From positions 1 through 47,137 of the forward strand of contig JBEKKV010000033.1 in the NCBI GenBank assembly GCA_050010555.1: 47,137 nt of DNA. The letters are read 5' to 3'. Positions within the stretch are counted from its first letter, which is position 1. Each line of letters starts with the position of its first letter. A model generated the notes under the pieces. It saw nothing but the letters and a program-made list of their open reading frames with translations. It was not told the origin of the DNA and made no database searches. The stretch is from JALHUB01 sp050010555 (GTDB taxonomy: Bacteria > Chloroflexota > Dehalococcoidia > DSTF01 > JALHUB01). Made by a program: the position numbers and the translations under genes. Positions 8,592-16,535 of the stretch are shown piece by piece.

Positions 8592-9392
8592 GTGACGGCT
8601 GAGCGCGGATACGACATTCTCCCGAGAACGTGGAAGGCGCGCCTGCTACTCGCTATGGCGTTCCTTGGCGGGCTGTGCCTCATCGGGGGCTATGTGGCGC
8701 TCCAAGTCCTCTGGTTTGGCGTAATCCAGGGATGGTTCGGGCAGCCGCCGTGCAGCGGGTCCGCAATGGATGGCTGCCTGGCCGCGCAGACGGAGCTGGC
8801 GCCAACATCGGAAGCCTCGTGCGAGGGGGCCGACCTTCGCATCTGCTTCGTACCGCTGGGCCAGGTCGACCCTGACCTGCTGCGCAACCTTGTCGACTAC
8901 TACCGCAACGAATATGGAATCCGCATCGGCGTGGTGACCCCAAGCGCCGTCCCCGCGGAGTTGGTGAGCCGTGACCGCCACCAGATAGACGGGGCGTCGC
9001 TGGCGGACTATATGCAGAAGCTGTTTCCGGCCGACTTCGCGGACCCCAACGTTGTGCTCATCGGTCTGACGCCGCTGGACCTCTACGCGCATGACGAGAA
9101 CTGGCGCTTCGAGCTTGGCGTCGCCGACTGGTCGGGGCCGTCGCACGCGCTGGTTTCGACGTATCGTACGCATCTCGGGGGGTTGTTCCTGGTGAGCAAC
9201 GACCGCGTATTATCGCGTACTCGCAAGATGGTGACGAAGTACATGGGACTGACTTACATGCGGCTGCCCCTGAGCAATGACCCCACAAGCCCGATGTACG
9301 GGAACATCATGAGCGTGGGCGACCTCGACAAGATGAAGGAGCCGCTGTTCGGCACCTCGCCGACGCCATCCCGATCCACCCCAGGTCTTTGA
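8592..9392 (+). CDS. Membrane-anchored archaemetzincin-like protein lacking the zinc site
   Basis: The protein has 266 residues with one N-terminal membrane segment (about residues 17-45) and an extracytoplasmic domain. The domain follows the layout of peptidase family M54 (archaemetzincin): VLIGLTPLDLYAHD, RFELGVAD, a segment ALVSTYRT, and a final SPMYGNIMSVGDLDKM. Where the family has its zinc-binding HExxHxxGxxxxC helix, this protein has RTRKMVTKYMGLTYMRLP, without the histidines or glutamate, so it is probably not a metalloprotease. The start is a GTG without a clear ribosome site. The neighbours give no functional clue. The family link is my reading of the motif pattern and could be checked by structure prediction. 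Confidence 0.6.
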   Translation: MTAERGYDILPRTWKARLLLAMAFLGGLCLIGGYVALQVLWFGVIQGWFGQPPCSGSAMDGCLAAQTELAPTSEASCEGADLRICFVPLGQVDPDLLRNLVDYYRNEYGIRIGVVTPSAVPAELVSRDRHQIDGASLADYMQKLFPADFADPNVVLIGLTPLDLYAHDENWRFELGVADWSGPSHALVSTYRTHLGGLFLVSNDRVLSRTRKMVTKYMGLTYMRLPLSNDPTSPMYGNIMSVGDLDKMKEPLFGTSPTPSRSTPGL

Positions 9393-9460
9393 GTCAGAAT
9401 CGCTGGCAGTTGTCCCGTCGGAGCGGGTGGCGGAGGCTGGTCGGGTACTGAGCCCCGACC

Positions 9461-9724
9461 CTACGCGGAAGCAGGCGCGTTGAGGCGGTAGGAGAGAGCG
9501 GCGGAAGGGCAGCGGTCGACCTGGGCGATGATCGCCTCGGTGGTCGCGCCGAATGGGTTCACCCAGGGGCGCTTGTCCGGGTCGAACACCTCCGGCAGGT
9601 CGACGAAGCAGCAGGTGGCGTGGAAGCAGAGGTCCGGCTTCCAGATAATCGTGACTTCGCCGTTGCTGTACTCGCGGACGGTCTCGCTATAGCGGGGCTC
9701 GCGCTTCTGTTCTTCGGTCGGCAT
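9461..9724 (-). CDS. Divergent 4Fe-4S mono-cluster domain protein (YjdI-like)
   Basis: This 87-residue protein matches the small Fer4_19-type family. The order is a charged N-terminus with YSNGEVTIIWKPDLCFHATCC, then FDPDKRPWVNPFGA, then VDRCPSAALSYR. Cys residues in LCFHATCC and DRCPS would ligate one 4Fe-4S cluster. Such proteins are thought to be ferredoxin-like electron carriers, often paired with an N-acetyltransferase or CDGSH protein, neither of which is adjacent here. A truncated copy of its 3' end lies at 8459-8535. It is transcribed in the same direction as the RlpA-like gene, 39 bases downstream of it. Confidence 0.85.
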   Translation of the reverse strand: MPTEEQKREPRYSETVREYSNGEVTIIWKPDLCFHATCCFVDLPEVFDPDKRPWVNPFGATTEAIIAQVDRCPSAALSYRLNAPASA

Positions 9725-9763
9725 CTCAACTCAAGTGTAGGGGCGGCAACGTCCGACCGTCAA

Positions 9764-10513
9764 CTAGGAGAGCGGCTGGACGGTGACGTCGATGACGCCG
9801 CTGCTGAGGGGCGCCAACTGGGCGAAGGCGCCGCGCGAGAGGTCGACGGCGTGGCTGAAGGTGCCGCGGTCGCGGACGCGGACGCGGATGCAGCGCCCGT
9901 CGTGGCAGACGAGAAGCCAGGCGCCGAGCGGCCAGGCGTTGGCGGCGGCGATTGTGGGGTCGTCGGGGTTGAAGAGCGAGCCGTCGGCCATCGTGTCGTC
10001 GGAGTCGTAGCCGTCGGAGCCGCCGTACCAGGTGGCGATGCCGGAGACGGCGCCGTCGGAGCTTGAGGACGGCGGGCTGACGCGGGCAGCGGGCATCGCA
10101 GCGGGCGCGGGCGGAGCCGGAGGCGGTGTCGGACGCGTGATTTCGGCGGCGAGGACTTCTCGGACGGCGAAGGTGCGGGCCTGAGAGGCACCGACGGCGG
10201 CTCGCGATACCATGGCGCGACTGTCGAAGGAAGTCGGCGGTGTCGCGGTCGCCAGGACGTCGCGGGAGAGAACGGCGGCGAGGGCGGCGAGCAGGTAGGC
10301 CGCGAGAAGGAGAGACAGGCGTCGGGGTCGTGAATCGCTTGCGTCGGAAGAGGGGCTGGCCGGCGTCACTCTGGGTGTGGCGACCGGCTGATGGGCCCCG
10401 CTCTCATTGGGTGGCAGTCGAGCGGGCCGTGCTGGTTGGGTGGAGGTTCCTTGCCCGCGGAGAACCGTATCTCCACGACGCTTCGCTCCTCCTGGTCCCG
10501 GCGAAGCACTCAC
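9764..10513 (-). CDS. RlpA-like double-psi beta-barrel protein, membrane-anchored
   Basis: The protein is 249 residues if the GTG at 10513 is the start; no strong ribosome site supports it. A Pro/Ser-rich cytoplasmic stretch (1-63) is followed by a membrane segment (about 66-83), a Pro-rich linker (about 115-150) and a C-terminal RlpA-like double-psi beta-barrel from GIATWYG (about 158) to the end. Typical barrel features include MADGSLFNP, ANAWPLGAWLLV, the RVRVRDRGTF strand and DLSRGAFAQLAPLSSGVIDV. RlpA-type domains bind or cleave septal peptidoglycan. The catalytic Asp of lytic RlpA may correspond to the RDRG Asp. The long N-terminal extension is unusual and may be overpredicted. Confidence 0.8.
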   Translation of the reverse strand: MSASPGPGGAKRRGDTVLRGQGTSTQPARPARLPPNESGAHQPVATPRVTPASPSSDASDSRPRRLSLLLAAYLLAALAAVLSRDVLATATPPTSFDSRAMVSRAAVGASQARTFAVREVLAAEITRPTPPPAPPAPAAMPAARVSPPSSSSDGAVSGIATWYGGSDGYDSDDTMADGSLFNPDDPTIAAANAWPLGAWLLVCHDGRCIRVRVRDRGTFSHAVDLSRGAFAQLAPLSSGVIDVTVQPLS

Positions 10514-10689
10514 AAGCGCCCATTATCCAGATTGCGCCGAGGCCGAAGAATCAGATAATCACTTACTTCGGCGCACAGACTCCCCTACTTCGGATGACGT
10601 AGATTCGAGGAGCGCGGCAGGCGGGTCGCAAAGGCGGCGTCGACGGGGGGGGCGAGGCGTCGCAGTTGACGGGCGGCGGCGGCGGCTGG

Positions 10690-10840
10690 TACATTGGCGG
10701 TAACAACCACATAGGGGGCCGACAGGGGGCTCGCCTGAGGCGAGTCATCTCGGGGGAAGCCGGTGAGAGTCCGGCGCTGTCGCGCAACTGTAAGTCGGCG
10801 TTGACCGACGAGCCAGGATACCCGCCCCTGTTCGATCCGA
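10690..10840 (+). promoter_or_regulatory. Cobalamin (AdoCbl/MeCbl) riboswitch
   Basis: The core of the B12 aptamer is plain: GGGGAAGCCGGTGAGAGTCC at about 10752-10771, then GGCGCTGTCGCGCAACTGTAA (B12-box region, about 10773-10793) and GAGCCAGGATACC at 10810-10822. The flanks AGGGGGC (10713 onward) and CCCGCCCCTG (10820-10830) can close the outer stem. It lies upstream of a surface protein and an ECF transporter, with a terminator at 10894-10918 as expression platform. Cobalamin binding would be expected to turn the operon off. The rest of the gap 10514-10690 shows no gene. Confidence 0.93.
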
Positions 10841-10893
10841 GTACCTTCGCTTGAAAGGGGGACGGATATAATGGGTGCTTCGCCGTAGCGCAA

Positions 10894-10918
10894 CCCGGTC
10901 GCCAGGCCGGGCATTTTT
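10894..10918 (+). terminator. Intrinsic terminator, expression platform of the cobalamin riboswitch
   Basis: A stem CCCGG (10894-10898) / CCGGG (10907-10911) is followed by CATTTTT. It lies between the aptamer and the first gene of the operon (start 10964), as expected for transcription-level control. The short stem could be extended by alternative pairings with the aptamer. Confidence 0.65.
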
Positions 10919-10963
10919 GTGCCTTCCACAACTTCCAGCCGGGACATAGCGAAAGGAATTCTC

Positions 10964-12208
10964 GTGTCTCGCAGAATCATGTCTTTATTGCTTGCATTTG
11001 CCTGCCTGTTCGCCGGCGCGACGACGTCGCTGGGGGCGACGCCGCAGCACGACGCCGCGACGCAGGCGCTGGACTACATCCGCACGCTGCAGAACGCGGA
11101 CGGGGGGTTCCCAGCGTACGGGAGCGACTCGTTACCGGGCGGGACGCTGGACGCGATGCTGGCGTTCACGGCCGCGGGCGTCGATCCGAGCAGCGTCACG
11201 AAGGGCGGGCAGTCGCCGCTCGATTATCTGGCGACGCAGGCGAGCGGGTACGCCGTGTCGGCGGACCACGCGGCGAAGCTGGTCATCGTGCTGACAGCGG
11301 CGGGCAGGGACCCGCACGACTTCGCGGGGGCGGACTACGTCGCGAAGATGGAGTCGTTCTACGACGGGTCGACGCACGTGTACGGCTCGCAGGTCATCGA
11401 CCAGGCACTGTACCTGCTGGCGCGGAAGAGCCTGGGGCTGGCGCCGCCTTCGGGCAGCGTCGGGGTCCTTGAGGCGAAGCAGCAGGCGGGCGGTTGCTGG
11501 GGGTTCAGCGACGGCGCCGGCTGCGACACGAACAGCACGGCGATGGCACTTCAAGCGCTGCTGGCGGCGGGCGTCACGAAGTCCGACGCCTCGGTGCAGG
11601 CGGCCATCGCGTACCTCAAGGCGTCGCAGGGCGGGGACGGCGGCTTCCCGTACGTGGCGCCGGGCGATTCGGACGCGGATTCGACGGCGTTCGTCCTGCA
11701 GGCGATCGTCGCCGCGGGCGAGAACGTTGACGCCGGCGGGCCGTGGGAGAGGGCGGGCCAGACGCCGATGGAGGCGCTGCTGGCCTTCCGCGACGCCGCG
11801 ACCGGCGCGTTCATGTACGGTGGCCAGGACAACGCATACGCCACCTATCAGGCCGTCCCGGCGCTGCTGCTGCAACCGCTGCTCCTGCCGCGACAGGAAG
11901 CGACGGCGACGCCGCACGCGACGCACACGCCGGTCAGGACGGCAACGAGGACGCCGGAAGCGACGGCGACGCCTTTGCCCGCGGTGGCTGCAACGCCGTC
12001 GCCGGAGCCAACAGCGGTTTCAGCGGTGCTGCCGGCGGCGGTCACACCGCCAACGGTGGTGGTCGCGCCACCGGACGCGCCGCGAGCGCTGGCCTCGGCG
12101 GGCCAGGGGACGGACGCTGAGTCGCCGGCGGGCGCGCTGGCGCTCCTGTTCATCGGTTTGGCCTGCGTGGGGAGCGCGGCGACGATAGGCATCGCGCGGA
12201 GGCGGTAG
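10964..12208 (+). CDS. Membrane-tethered alpha/alpha-barrel protein resembling the transcobalamin/intrinsic factor alpha domain
   Basis: The start at GTG 10964 is preferred because AAAGGA lies just upstream and an earlier GTG (10919) abuts the terminator; the product is 414 residues. It has a signal peptide (MSRRIMSLLLAFACLFAG...), then four or more repeats of the prenyltransferase/cobalamin-binding alpha6-alpha6 barrel type, such as LQNADGGFPAY...GTLDAMLAFTAAG, GCWGFSDGAGCDTNSTAMAL, and GGDGGFPY...DSTAFVLQAI. A Thr/Pro/Ala-rich stalk (about 310-385) and a C-terminal membrane helix ending in ARRR tether it to the outer face. Control by the riboswitch and linkage to ECF transport point to capture of cobalamin or another corrinoid. 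Binding itself is inference. Confidence 0.82.
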   Translation: MSRRIMSLLLAFACLFAGATTSLGATPQHDAATQALDYIRTLQNADGGFPAYGSDSLPGGTLDAMLAFTAAGVDPSSVTKGGQSPLDYLATQASGYAVSADHAAKLVIVLTAAGRDPHDFAGADYVAKMESFYDGSTHVYGSQVIDQALYLLARKSLGLAPPSGSVGVLEAKQQAGGCWGFSDGAGCDTNSTAMALQALLAAGVTKSDASVQAAIAYLKASQGGDGGFPYVAPGDSDADSTAFVLQAIVAAGENVDAGGPWERAGQTPMEALLAFRDAATGAFMYGGQDNAYATYQAVPALLLQPLLLPRQEATATPHATHTPVRTATRTPEATATPLPAVAATPSPEPTAVSAVLPAAVTPPTVVVAPPDAPRALASAGQGTDAESPAGALALLFIGLACVGSAATIGIARRR

Positions 12209-13339
12209 GTGGCGCGCAGCGAGGCGGCAGCGAGCAGGGTCGTTCGGGCGGCGAAGGCGCGGGCGGTAGCGCCTCCCCTTCAAGCGGAGGCGTGGTCGGC
12301 GTGGCTGCTCGCGGCGTCGGTCAGCGTCTTCCTAACGGCGAACCCGCTCTACCTGGCGACGGCCTGCCTCGTCGGGCTGGTCGTTTACGCGTCGCTACCG
12401 GCGCAACGGCGGCGCGGCGCGTACGGCTTCATCGTGAAGATAGGGCTTCTCTTCGCGGTGCTAAGCGTGCCGTTCAACGTGCTGACCGGCAGCAGCGGAT
12501 CGACGACGCTGGTCGAGCTGCCACGGCTAACCTTCCCGAACTGGCTCGGCGGCGTCACTTTCGGCGGCGATGCGACGCTGGAGGCGCTGACGTACGCCAC
12601 GAGCCGCGCCCTGCGACTCATGGCGCTGCTGCTGTTCGCGACGGCATTCAACGTCGGCGTCGACCACTATCGCCTGCTGCGACTGGTGCCGCGGGCACTC
12701 CGACAGCTCGGCGTCATCGTGACGGTCGCGGTGCTCCTGCTGCCGCAGGCATTTGCGCAGGCGCGGGCGGTGGCCGAAGCGCAGCGCCTCCGCGGACGGC
12801 GACTGCGGGGCGTATGGGACGCCAGCGCGTTCGTCATCCCAGTTCTGGCCGGCGCGCTGGAGCGGTCGATCCAGAGGGCGGAATCGCTCGATGCGCGGGG
12901 GTTCGGCGCCGGACCTATCGAGACGGGCCGAACATCGCGGCTGCCAGCAGTCGCGTCCATTGCGCTGCTCGCCGGCGGCGTGTCCGCCTACGCCTACGAC
13001 CGGCAGTACGCGCTGCCGGCGTTCATCGCCGTGGCTGCGAGCGCGGCCGTGGCGATGGTGGCGCTGAAGACGCGCGGCCGGCGGGTCGAAGCGACGCGTT
13101 ATTCGCGAGAGCCGCTCACGATGCCTTCGACGCTTGTAGCGGGCTGCGCGCTGCTGTCGGTGCTGCTGCTGGCGGCGATGCGCGTGCTCGGCGTCGCGGA
13201 CATCGACTATTTCCCCTATCCGACGGCGTCGCTGCCGCAGTTTAGCCCGGCCGTCGTGCTGGCGATACTGCTTCTTCTCGCGCCGGCTTTCCGAGCGACG
13301 GCGGCGTCGAGAGAGGCAAGCGAGGGACGCGATGATTGA
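12209..13339 (+). CDS. ECF transporter transmembrane component EcfT (CbiQ-like)
   Basis: EcfT is the integral membrane coupling subunit of energy-coupling-factor importers; it links the ATPases to the substrate-binding S component. The protein has 376 residues, with an N-terminal charged stretch, about five to eight hydrophobic segments and a cytoplasmic coupling region. That region contains the two Ala-Arg-Gly-type signatures expected for EcfT, seen as AEAQRLRGRR and AESLDARGFG. The GTG at 12209 directly follows the stop of the preceding gene; a later start is possible since the first 25 residues are low complexity. It overlaps the ATPase gene by 8 bases, so translation is likely coupled. 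Confidence 0.88.
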   Translation: MARSEAAASRVVRAAKARAVAPPLQAEAWSAWLLAASVSVFLTANPLYLATACLVGLVVYASLPAQRRRGAYGFIVKIGLLFAVLSVPFNVLTGSSGSTTLVELPRLTFPNWLGGVTFGGDATLEALTYATSRALRLMALLLFATAFNVGVDHYRLLRLVPRALRQLGVIVTVAVLLLPQAFAQARAVAEAQRLRGRRLRGVWDASAFVIPVLAGALERSIQRAESLDARGFGAGPIETGRTSRLPAVASIALLAGGVSAYAYDRQYALPAFIAVAASAAVAMVALKTRGRRVEATRYSREPLTMPSTLVAGCALLSVLLLAAMRVLGVADIDYFPYPTASLPQFSPAVVLAILLLLAPAFRATAASREASEGRDD

Positions 13340-14921
13340 GATAAGCGGGCTGTCCTTCACCTACCCGCACGCGTCGCGGCCGGTCCTGAACGGCCTGTCG
13401 CTGTCGATTGCGGACGGCGAGGCGGTGTTAGTTGTCGGGCCGTCGGGCGGCGGGAAGTCGACGTTCCTGCGCTGCTTGAACGGTCTTGTCCCGCACTTCC
13501 ACGGCGGTCGATTCGCCGGACGGGTCGTCGTCGACGGGCTGGACACGTTGAGCCGGCAGCCGCGCGACCTGGCGCGGAGCGTGGGGATGGTGTTCCAGGA
13601 CCCGGAAAGCCAGTTCGTGGCGGACGTGGTGGAGGACGAGCTGGCGTTCGGGATGGAGAACCTGGAGATGCCGCGCCTGACGATGCGGAAGCGGGTTGAA
13701 GAGACGCTGGACGTGCTCGGCATCGCGCACCTGCGAAGGCGGCGGCTGGACACGCTTTCCGGCGGCGAGCTGCAGCGGGTGGCCATCGGCGCGGTCCTGA
13801 CGATGCAGCCGAAGACGCTCCTTCTAGATGAGCCGACGTCGCAGCTTGACCCGCAGGCGGCGGAAGAGGTGCTGACGACCGTGCAGCGACTGAACAGCGA
13901 CCTGGGGCTGACCGTAGTTATCGCGGAGCACCGGCTGGAGCGCGTGGTGCAGTACGTCGACCGCGTGCTCTACGTGCCCGGCGACGGCACCGTAGAGTCG
14001 TATCCCGTTCGGGAGGCGATGGCGCTGCTGCCGACGGCGCCGCCGGTAGCTCGGCTGGGGCGAGCGCTGGGCTGGCAGCCGCTGCCGCTGTCGCTGCGCG
14101 AGGGGAAGCGCTTCGTCGGAGAGCAGCGGCGCGACGGCGGTTTCGCGGAGGAGGCGGCCGTCGCGGTCGATGGCGACGGGCTGCGAGTAGACGGGCTTTG
14201 GGCATCGTATGGAAACGGCGACGCGCTGGCGGACGTTTCGCTCGAAGTTGCGGCGGGCGAGATCGTCGCGCTGATGGGGAGAAACGGCGCCGGGAAGACT
14301 ACGCTGCTGCGGTCGCTGGTCGGGCTGATAGCGCCGCGGAAGGGGTCACTACAGGTGCTGGACCGCGACGCCGCCAAGAGCAGCACCGAGGAGCTCTGCC
14401 GCCGGGTCGCGTTCGTGCCGCAGGACCCGGCGTCGGTGCTCTTCCGCGACAGCGTCGAGGCGGAGGTGGCGGACACGCTGCGCGGAACGGGCCGGCCGGG
14501 CACGGTGGACGAGGCGATGGCGGAATGGCGGCTGGAGTCGCTGCGACGGGCGCACCCGCGCGACCTGAGCGCCGGCGAACGGCAGCGGGCGGCGCTGGCA
14601 GCGATGCTGGCGGGCCAACCTCAGGTCATCCTGCTGGACGAGCCGACGCGCGGCATGGATTACGAGACGAAGGAACTGCTCGTCGCGAACCTGCGGCGTC
14701 GCTGCCGGGAGGGATGCGCTGTGCTGCTCGCCAGCCACGACGTCGAGCTGGTGGCGGGCTGCGCGCAGCGGGTCGTGCTGCTGGCGGAGGGGCGAGTGGT
14801 GGCAAGCGGGGGCGTGCGGGACGTGCTGACGGAGTCGGTGACGTTCAGCACGCAGGTGAACAAGCTGTTCGGCGGGAGGTATCTGACGGTCGAGGACGTG
14901 CTCGAGGAGAAGCAACCGTGA
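13332..14921 (+). CDS. ECF transporter ATPase, fused EcfA-EcfA' (two ABC domains)
   Basis: Both ATPase subunits of the energy-coupling factor are joined in one 529-residue chain. Domain 1 (about 1-235) has Walker A GPSGGGKST, signature LSGGELQRVAIG and Walker B TLLLDEPTSQLD followed by a His switch in AEHRLE. Domain 2 (about 280-520) has GRNGAGKTT, LSAGERQRAALAA, ILLDEPTRGMD and ASHDVE. All residues for ATP hydrolysis look intact in both halves. The gene overlaps ecfT by 8 bases and the next gene by 4 bases (GTGA), so the set is one transcription and translation unit. Substrate specificity is set by the S component; the upstream riboswitch suggests cobalamin. Confidence 0.93.
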   Translation: MIEISGLSFTYPHASRPVLNGLSLSIADGEAVLVVGPSGGGKSTFLRCLNGLVPHFHGGRFAGRVVVDGLDTLSRQPRDLARSVGMVFQDPESQFVADVVEDELAFGMENLEMPRLTMRKRVEETLDVLGIAHLRRRRLDTLSGGELQRVAIGAVLTMQPKTLLLDEPTSQLDPQAAEEVLTTVQRLNSDLGLTVVIAEHRLERVVQYVDRVLYVPGDGTVESYPVREAMALLPTAPPVARLGRALGWQPLPLSLREGKRFVGEQRRDGGFAEEAAVAVDGDGLRVDGLWASYGNGDALADVSLEVAAGEIVALMGRNGAGKTTLLRSLVGLIAPRKGSLQVLDRDAAKSSTEELCRRVAFVPQDPASVLFRDSVEAEVADTLRGTGRPGTVDEAMAEWRLESLRRAHPRDLSAGERQRAALAAMLAGQPQVILLDEPTRGMDYETKELLVANLRRRCREGCAVLLASHDVELVAGCAQRVVLLAEGRVVASGGVRDVLTESVTFSTQVNKLFGGRYLTVEDVLEEKQP

Positions 14922-15694
14922 GGGGACTGCTGCTCGGCGTCGCGTGCGTTGCGTTTCCCGTCGCATCCTTAATGGCGGCGTCGAGGGCGGGCGCCGACGG
15001 GCCGAGCCGGGCGGGCGTTGTCGTCAGCTTCGAGGACGGGCGCAGCGAGAGCGTCTGCGTCGCGTTCACGGAGCCGGAGATCAGCGGCGCGGAGCTGCTG
15101 AGTCGCGCGGGGCTGCCGCTGGTCACGATGAGCGGGAGCGGCGGCGCGGCGGTGTGCAGCATCGACGGCGTGGGCTGCGGCAACCCGGGCGATTGCTTCT
15201 GCCAGTGCCACGGAGGCGGCTGCCGCTACTGGGCGTACTACAACCTTGAAGACGGCGGCTGGCGGTACTCCGCCGTGGGGTCGTCGCTGCGGAAGGTCCA
15301 CGATGGCGACGTAGACGGCTGGGCATGGGGCGCCGGCGGCATCGGGACGGGCGCACAGCCGGCGGCGAGCAGCTTCGACGCGATCTGTCCGCCGCTCACG
15401 CCGACGCCTCCTCCGACAGCGTTTACGCCCGATTCTCGGGTCGAAGGCGTTGTCGCGCAGCCGGGGGCGACAGCCACGCCGGCACCAGTTTCGACGGCTC
15501 GGGGCGCAACGCCTGGGGTTGTCGCTGTGCCAACGTCGACCGCCGGTCCTTCGCCATCGGCTACGTCGACAACTGTCCCGGCGAGCGACGGCTTCGGAAG
15601 TAGACCCACGTGGCAGATCGCGCTCTTCGCGGCGGTGTTCGCGGCGCTGGCGATGACGTCGCTGGTGTTCTTCAGGGGACGATTCCATGGCTAG
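14918..15694 (+). CDS. Membrane-tethered DUF4430 protein resembling the transcobalamin beta domain
   Basis: The start GTG at 14918 overlaps the ATPase stop by 4 bases, giving 258 residues. A signal peptide (residues 1-27) precedes one DUF4430 domain (about 30-150). It has FEDGRSESVCVAF, an ELLSRAGL helix, a Cys-rich loop CFCQCHGGGCRYW, the aromatic strand WAYYNLEDGGWRYS and the closing VHDGDVDGWAWG. This pattern is that of the C-terminal beta domain of intrinsic factor and transcobalamin. A Thr/Pro stalk and a membrane helix (about 230-250) follow. The layout of signal, domain, stalk and anchor mirrors the first gene of the operon, so the two proteins may form a split corrinoid receptor handing cargo to the S component. 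DUF4430 domains also occur with other substrates. Confidence 0.83.
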   Translation: MRGLLLGVACVAFPVASLMAASRAGADGPSRAGVVVSFEDGRSESVCVAFTEPEISGAELLSRAGLPLVTMSGSGGAAVCSIDGVGCGNPGDCFCQCHGGGCRYWAYYNLEDGGWRYSAVGSSLRKVHDGDVDGWAWGAGGIGTGAQPAASSFDAICPPLTPTPPPTAFTPDSRVEGVVAQPGATATPAPVSTARGATPGVVAVPTSTAGPSPSATSTTVPASDGFGSRPTWQIALFAAVFAALAMTSLVFFRGRFHG

Positions 15695-16535
15695 GGCGGA
15701 GGCGCTGTCGACGCGGCTGGATGAGCGGGCGAGCGGGCGTGCCGGAGCGTCGCTGAACGTCTGGTCGGGCGTGACGCTGGCGGTGATCAGCGCGGTCGGG
15801 CTCGTCGCATTCCTGTACCCGCTGTTCCTGTCGGGCGGCGCGAGGTCGTCGAGCATGGGGCAGCCGCACACGTCGGACGCGCCGCTGCTGTTCGGGATGG
15901 TGCTGGCGCTGACGCTCCTGCTGTTCGTGCTGGAGCTGGGCAGCCAGGGAATGAACGCCAAGGCGGCGTCGGCGCTGGCGACGCTGATGATGCTGGCGGC
16001 GGTACTGCGGATCCCGACGCTGCCGGCGGGCGCGACGGCGTTCTTCTTCGCTGTGATCCTGGGCGGGTATGTGTTCGGGGCGCGCTTCGGGTTTCTGCTG
16101 GGCGCAGGCGCGATGTTCGTCTCGACGTTCGCCATAGGCGGTTTCGGGCCGTGGCTGCCGTTCCAGGTGTTTTGCGCCGGCTGGGTGGGAATGACGGCCG
16201 GGTGGCTGGGAGCGTTCCGCGGCAGGCTCGGCCGACACCGCTGGCTGGAGCTCGGTTGCCTGTGCGCGTTCGGGGTCGGCTGGGGCTTTCTCTTCGGCGC
16301 GGCGATGAACCTGTGGTTCTGGCCGTTCATGGCCTCGGGCGAAAGCATCTCCTGGCAACCGGGGCTGGGGCTGGGCGAAACGCTGCGGCACTACTGGTCG
16401 TTCTACCTGCTTACGTCGGCAGGGTGGGACGTGTGGCGCGCGGCGGCGAACGTTGTGCTCATCGTCGCGGTCGGGCGGCCGGTGCTGGACGTGCTCTCGC
16501 GTTTCCGCGACCGCTTTCAGATCGAGCTGGGCTAG
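15687..16535 (+). CDS. ECF transporter substrate-binding S component (probable cobalamin, CbrT-like)
   Basis: The protein has 282 residues with a basic N-terminus and about six membrane helices, the size expected for a long S component. The first helix contains WSGVTLAVISAVGLVAFLYP, and a loop with MGQPHTSDAPLLFGM precedes helix 2. Central helices carry SALATLMMLAAVLR and GGYVFGARFGFLLGAGAMFVS, typical of vitamin S components. It overlaps the DUF4430 gene by 8 bases and ends the riboswitch-controlled operon. Cobalamin as substrate is inferred from the riboswitch and flanking transcobalamin-like proteins. Its stop codon (16533-16535) shares bases with the stop of the convergent RACo-like gene. 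Confidence 0.87.
   Translation: MARAEALSTRLDERASGRAGASLNVWSGVTLAVISAVGLVAFLYPLFLSGGARSSSMGQPHTSDAPLLFGMVLALTLLLFVLELGSQGMNAKAASALATLMMLAAVLRIPTLPAGATAFFFAVILGGYVFGARFGFLLGAGAMFVSTFAIGGFGPWLPFQVFCAGWVGMTAGWLGAFRGRLGRHRWLELGCLCAFGVGWGFLFGAAMNLWFWPFMASGESISWQPGLGLGETLRHYWSFYLLTSAGWDVWRAAANVVLIVAVGRPVLDVLSRFRDRFQIELG

Noticed and set aside
10867..10872. Perfect TATAAT between the cobalamin aptamer and its terminator
   Set aside because: The only -35-like sequence (TTGAAA at 10851) is 10 bases away, too close. A promoter here would bypass the aptamer but not the terminator.
14198..14917. Upstream extension of the DUF4430 frame inside the ATPase gene
   Set aside because: The signal peptide begins at 14918, where GTGA couples to the ATPase stop; the upstream part is an out-of-frame reading of EcfA.
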